NCBI RefSeq assembly: GCF_024139115.2
Contig: NC_085140.1
Span: forward strand, 236,098,371-236,162,370
Direction of reading: 5' to 3'
From: Armigeres subalbatus
Lineage: Eukaryota > Arthropoda > Insecta > Diptera > Culicidae
DNA: 64,000 bases
Below the pieces are notes generated by a model. It did not search any database. It was not told the origin of the DNA and saw nothing but the letters and a program-made list of their open reading frames with translations. Positions 57,101-63,100 of the stretch are shown in pieces. The first letter of the stretch is position 1. Every line of letters begins with the position of its first letter. Position numbers and translations under genes: made by a program.

Positions 57101-60100
57101 ATGGAAGCAAATTACAGTGTAACTTTGAGGTGAATTACTAGTTGTTACCTGGGACGGGACGTGCAAAGAGGAAAAAATGTAAGTTCAGCTGCTGCCAGTC
57201 AACTGCTGTCACGAACTGTCAGGTACAGCCAGCGGCTTTTTGTGTGAAAGTATTGGTATCCCAGATAAAATATTCCACATCATTTTTGTTTTACGAAGAC
57301 CTTTTTACTTTAACGAGTATTCCAAACTATCCGTTTAGCTTGTTAATAATCAGTAATAAACCTGTGTTTTGTTCCCGGTATAAAAATCCTTATGAAAATG
57401 AATTTACTATTTCGTGAATTGGATACACTTTTATTGTGCTCAGAAGGGTCCACCTGGGGCTTAGGTGAAACAGTCAAGTAAACAGTTGAAACTCACCTGT
57501 CATAAGACGAGTTTATACCATCCCATTGAATTCCACCACTTAATTGTATCTTGACAGATACGTATTTCGACCTCAACAGTAAGGCCGTCTTCAGTGTCTC
57601 ATACTTGACTCGACTTGAGACACTTGACTTGAGACACTGAAGACGGCCTTACTGTTGAGGTCGAAATACGTATCTGTCAAGATACAATTAAGTGGTGGAA
57701 TCTAATGGATGGTATAAACTCGTCTTATGACAGGTGAAAACATTCCACTAAAAAGCTCAAAATAATTTTCTTATCAGTTGAAACTCGATGGTCAACTGTG
57801 ATGAAAAGAAGAACAAGTGTCAAAACAAGAGAAAAGAAGCAGCGTCTTTGCAGGTCTCGTCTCAGGTTGTTACTAGTAACTTTTCTTCAGGCGTACTAGT
57901 TGCAATGTAACTTGTTTATGATTTGTAAAAATGATAGGTTACTTAACCCGTACACTACTAAAAATCTACACATATTTACTGGCAAAAATCCATAGATTTA
58001 ACTTATGATGTATATCAGTGCACACATAATCATTCTCCACACGAACTACTAATAAAACATATGCAAATAAACTTTATGTGTGGTCTCGAATTAGCAATTA
58101 TTTAATTCATGTGTGGTTCTATATATATTATATTAGGGTGAAGCTATTGCAAAAATTTATAACGGCGACACATATATCTTATATAGATATTTTTGGCAGT
58201 GTATGTAACTCTTACTAGTCATTGTTATATAACGTACTGAACCTATCAATTTCTATTTCACAATATAATAGTTTGAGAGTATGGTATTTGATGGAAGGCA
58301 TGAAACATTTCGAACTGGATTCCAGGGATGTAGCTAAGGGTGGGCAGGATCACTCCCAAACAATTAATATAATAAATAAGAAAACGGCTGTTTTTATGAA
58401 TCTACTTTTAATTTTTAATTCGAGATTTAGAGATATAATAATAGAGACATTTTTTTCTTTATTGTTATTGAAACTTATTTAAGAACAAAAATGCAATCAT
58501 GTTACTGTAAATAATGAAACCTAAAAGTTGGTTTAATCGAGGGCGCGAGGTTTTAAGCAAGCTAAAATGATAGGCAGTACGCATTCGATTAGTTGAACTA
58601 ATGCTCTCGAGTGAACAGAAAAACCCATCTGTGTTTCAAAGTGAGAAGATGTAATAAAGTATTCAGTTCGATCTGTGACTGCAAAGAGAATAGTCGTGTT
58701 TGCTTTTTCTATTGAAGACAGAATATTCACAGAGTCAAATAGTTTAACCTTTTAGTAAACGGTTATACAAGAACATAATAGTCGTGAGCAACAGAACCGT
58801 TATGCGTGAGAGAGTAATTAATTAAAGAGAGAGAGAGAAAATTGTCAACATAACGTAGGTTAGCTGTAAGTTAAATGTTAAGTTAATAAAGAGTCTGATT
58901 TAAACCACCGCAACGAAAAGGTGTTTTAATTGTGTTAATAAGAAAACCAGTGCCGCCCGTGGTCAGCCCAGTCGGTTGAGGTACGCTTCAGCTGTATGTG
59001 TTCTTCAATTCATGCTACGAAGTACGAACGAGGTAAACTCGACCTGATTCGATGTTACGGAGCGCTTTGGGATGAATTCATGTTCTTTAGTACTTATGTA
59101 GTAGCGTAGTAGTTTCTGGAACTGTCCAGTAAGGACTCGTTAACTAACACTTCTAAAAGATTCTTATTGTTGTTGGTTAGGTACCTATGTTAACTCAAGA
59201 GGTAAATGAGTAGAAAAGATAGAATTGGTTTGATCTCAAAGTCAACAGTAGTTACCCGAGCAAAGTCTGACATCATAATGAGGGAAAACGGAAAACATAT
59301 TTTGATATCGACATCAAATTCAAATCATAATTTGATTTTAAATTTTGCTATTTGTGTTTCATTACTTAATTTGATTTCAGTTTACTGTTCCTTCTAAATA
59401 ATATGACCTGATAACTGATTCCTTATTTTGTTATCGAAAACCGTTACCCGAGCAAAGCTTGAGAGCCAATCGATAACTTGTTTTGATGTTGTGAAATTGC
59501 CAAATATGATTGCTTAATTTGATATCTTTTTTGTCGTTTTAACGGTTAAAATAACAAAACGTATAGCAGAAAAATCTTACTGTGACATCAAATCGAAAAC
59601 TAATCCTGCTATCGATGAGAGCAAATCGAAAACTAATTTTGATATCAGATCATACAATTTAGAAACCAACAGCAAAACAACAAATTATGATTTTAATTTG
59701 ATATCAAAATCAAAATATGCTTTCTATATGAATCATTTGTTTGAGAAACTGCATAAGTCCATTTTACACTATTTCGAGAAAACATCATAAAACTGTTTTT
59801 GGACAAACTTGCACCGAATCTTTCGATTTCTTCGATACAGATCAATAGTTTTTGGCAAAACTCAACACCCTGAGGCACTTTCAGTGCAAAACATGTAAGC
59901 AGTACTCTACAATTGCTCTTCAAAGTACGTGGACATATGTAGTTTCTCAAACAAACGAAAAAAAATTCATACATTTCTGAACAAAATTTTTTTTCGAATT
60001 TTTTCCAGGATACGTATTTTTGGACGAGGATTCATCTCATTTTGGCCAAAAATGTTACATATGCAGTTTCCTCAAACAAACGGTTCATATGCTCTCATAT

Positions 60101-63100
60101 TATGTTTTCAGGCTTTGATCGAACTATCGTAACTATTCGGAACACCGCTCAAAAAATAAACGTTAAACGCCATGTTGAGAGCGACACCAGTTTTAAGCAT
60201 TTTGTATGTGTAACAATGGAGTAAAGCTTATACAAACCTTAGTCAAGTAGATAATAAATTCCATTTGGAGATAATTAAATACTTATTGCACTTTTAAGTC
60301 AGCCATAATTGAAAGAAAATTAAAATTATAAATTTACCCATTGAAACTATTTTACCCATATTCTTTCTCTGAATGATTTAGTAATGAAAATAGGCCTCTT
60401 CGAAGTAATTTAATACATGTTATATGAAATTGGTTTCAATGGGACAGTTATGCTTGGAAATTCTACAATGGGACAAAATGACCCGATATTTTTTCGCTAA
60501 GTTTTCGAACAAACTATATGTATTTATTTGTTCACATTAAAATATACATTAATTTAGAACGTTTGGTGCATAAAACTCAAAAATGATAAAAATCGACATG
60601 GGACAGATATGCTTGGGACGGCAGCGGTCATTTTGTCCCATTGTAGAATTTCCAAGCATAACTGTCCCATTGAAACCAATTTCATATAACATGTATTAAA
60701 TTACTTCGAAGAGGCCTATTTTCATTACTAAATCATTCAGAGAAAGAATATGGGTAAAATAGTTTCAATGGGTAAAAAGGTTAGTCCACCTAACATCGTT
60801 AATGCCTTTCTTGTGCATTATGAAAGTTGAAAAGTAATAATTAAAGCATATTAACATGATTTATATTAAAACTTGAGTGAGAATAGTCTCTCATTTTTTT
60901 CGCATTATATGTATTTATTTACACTTTTTCTTCTTTCCTTATTGGCATTACCATTTTTGCATTCGTATATGATGAGGCTAACACGATAATACTTTCATAC
61001 CTAATTGCACCTGAATATTTCTTTGACCGTGAGTCCAATCAAGCCACCTAAGCATTATCGCTTTGTAGTCGTGCTTCTAAGCGCATGGCTATAAGGTAGG
61101 CTCAATTCATTTACATATATACAAGATTTTTGCAATAGGGAAGTGACTAATCGATTTTCAAAAGCAAACAATGGGCCGAATTTCCCGTCGAGTGCAACTT
61201 ATTACGAAAAAATGGTCCTTAACACGTGTTTACAAATGTTCATATACGCACCCCACACTCGTGGAAGTTTCCACTCGACACATCAGATGCTGATCTGAAA
61301 TAAATTTCATAGGAATCATCCAACACCTTCGCAGTATTGCGGTATTTAGTTACCACGGAACTTGATTTTGATGCTTCTTCATAAAATTCTTCTAAAAAAT
61401 TTGTCTCTTTGGGGTTATGTCCAAACCACCCCTGGCTACGCCACTGACCTGAACCAATTCTCACTGTCCTTATACTTATGTAAGGTATAATATCTCTGGG
61501 GCTTTTCAGACACACTCGTCCCCATGTCAGATTTTTTATACATATTTTTTTTCTATGGAGCGCGAGCCCCCTCCCCCAAAAGCTTACGTTATTACTGTAC
61601 GGCCCCTTACAACAATATGCTTTGAAAAGACCTTATAATGCATCTAATTTGAAACAGACCAGAAACAGATTATCCAGACCCAACTAAACTTTTGCTAAGT
61701 GCAAAGTAATCTGATGATACTCTAGCACTGGGACAAATATGCTTGGAATTATCAATTTTGTCTTCAATTTCGCAGCATAAATGTCCCACTGAATAAATTC
61801 CACTAAAAAAACAGTGTTTATCCTTTGAAACATACTAAGCCATTAGAAATACACTATTTTCATCGATATACGTTTATTAATCAAAATTTCTTGGGCAATT
61901 TAGCTACAAACTGAAAAATATGTTCCCAACTTCAATCGCAATTTTCGACATGGGACAGATATGCTTGACACGGCACTTTATTAGTTAGAACTCAAAGCAT
62001 GGTATTTTAATCAACAAAACATTACACACGGAACCAAATCAAACAAAGGGAACAACAATGACTTAAATGAGGGGCAAAATCAGACAACTATGAAAGGCAA
62101 CTACTACAGCCAAACTTGATGGTAATTCTACTCACGTCATAAACCGGCTTGAAATGTCGGAACTCGGGCCTTGGAGATATGTTACTAAACTTGCGCAGAG
62201 GCGTTGCGAGCCCGTGAATCCGACGTTCCTCGTCATTCTTCTTGGCGCAAATGGAAATTCGATCAATGATTTTGACATTGGGTGGAGTTGAATTGATCGA
62301 ATTTTTGGTATTGCATGGCGTGATAACAAAGAGGCATTTTTTTCATTGCATCGAAATTGTTTATGATTGTGAACGGGTTTCACGTGATTGTTGAGTATTT
62401 GCGTTTTTTTTGTTTGGTGGGGCGTAGGCGTAAATATAAGAAAATATTCACTATTAATCAACTTGTTCTTGAGCTACGATTTGACTACAATTACGAACTG
62501 AGAAACCTCATGCAACTACAACTTGTGGTACTTTGATATACAAACAAATCAGTACTCACCAGCTCTGCGGTTGATTGTGGTCTCATCGGCAGGCTACGAT
62601 GTTCCGGTGTGTGGATTTCGTAGTCACTGCGATGCGTTGAAAGCTTTCCTTCCATTTCGTTCGGGCCAACGATGCTGAGATCGGAAGCGAATCGTTTCTT
62701 TGGAATAACCGTTGACAGATCGGTAGCCGCCTTCAAGCTGGAACTCCGCGAGGCGTGTAGATCTTCATCGGCAGAGAAAAATGCTTCCGAAGGGTTCTCC
62801 GACGTTAGCGATACTGTCCGCTGTACATCCCGTATGATCACATCCTCTGGCGGCACTTTAGGGCTAAGCGAGTGTTCCGAGTCCGATTCCAGAGGATGCG
62901 GCTGAGGTGCTGACTGAGACAGTTCGGTTGGTTCCTCCAAGACACTTACTGTGTCGTCGCCTTGGAAATATTCCATAGTAAGGCGCGAATCGGACGCGCT
63001 GGTTTTTGGAGCCTGCATCTTGATGGCTTTTGGCGTGAGCAGACGAGATTCTGAATCTTGCCGCATGGAAGAAGATATCCTGGAGCTATTGGCTTTTGGA

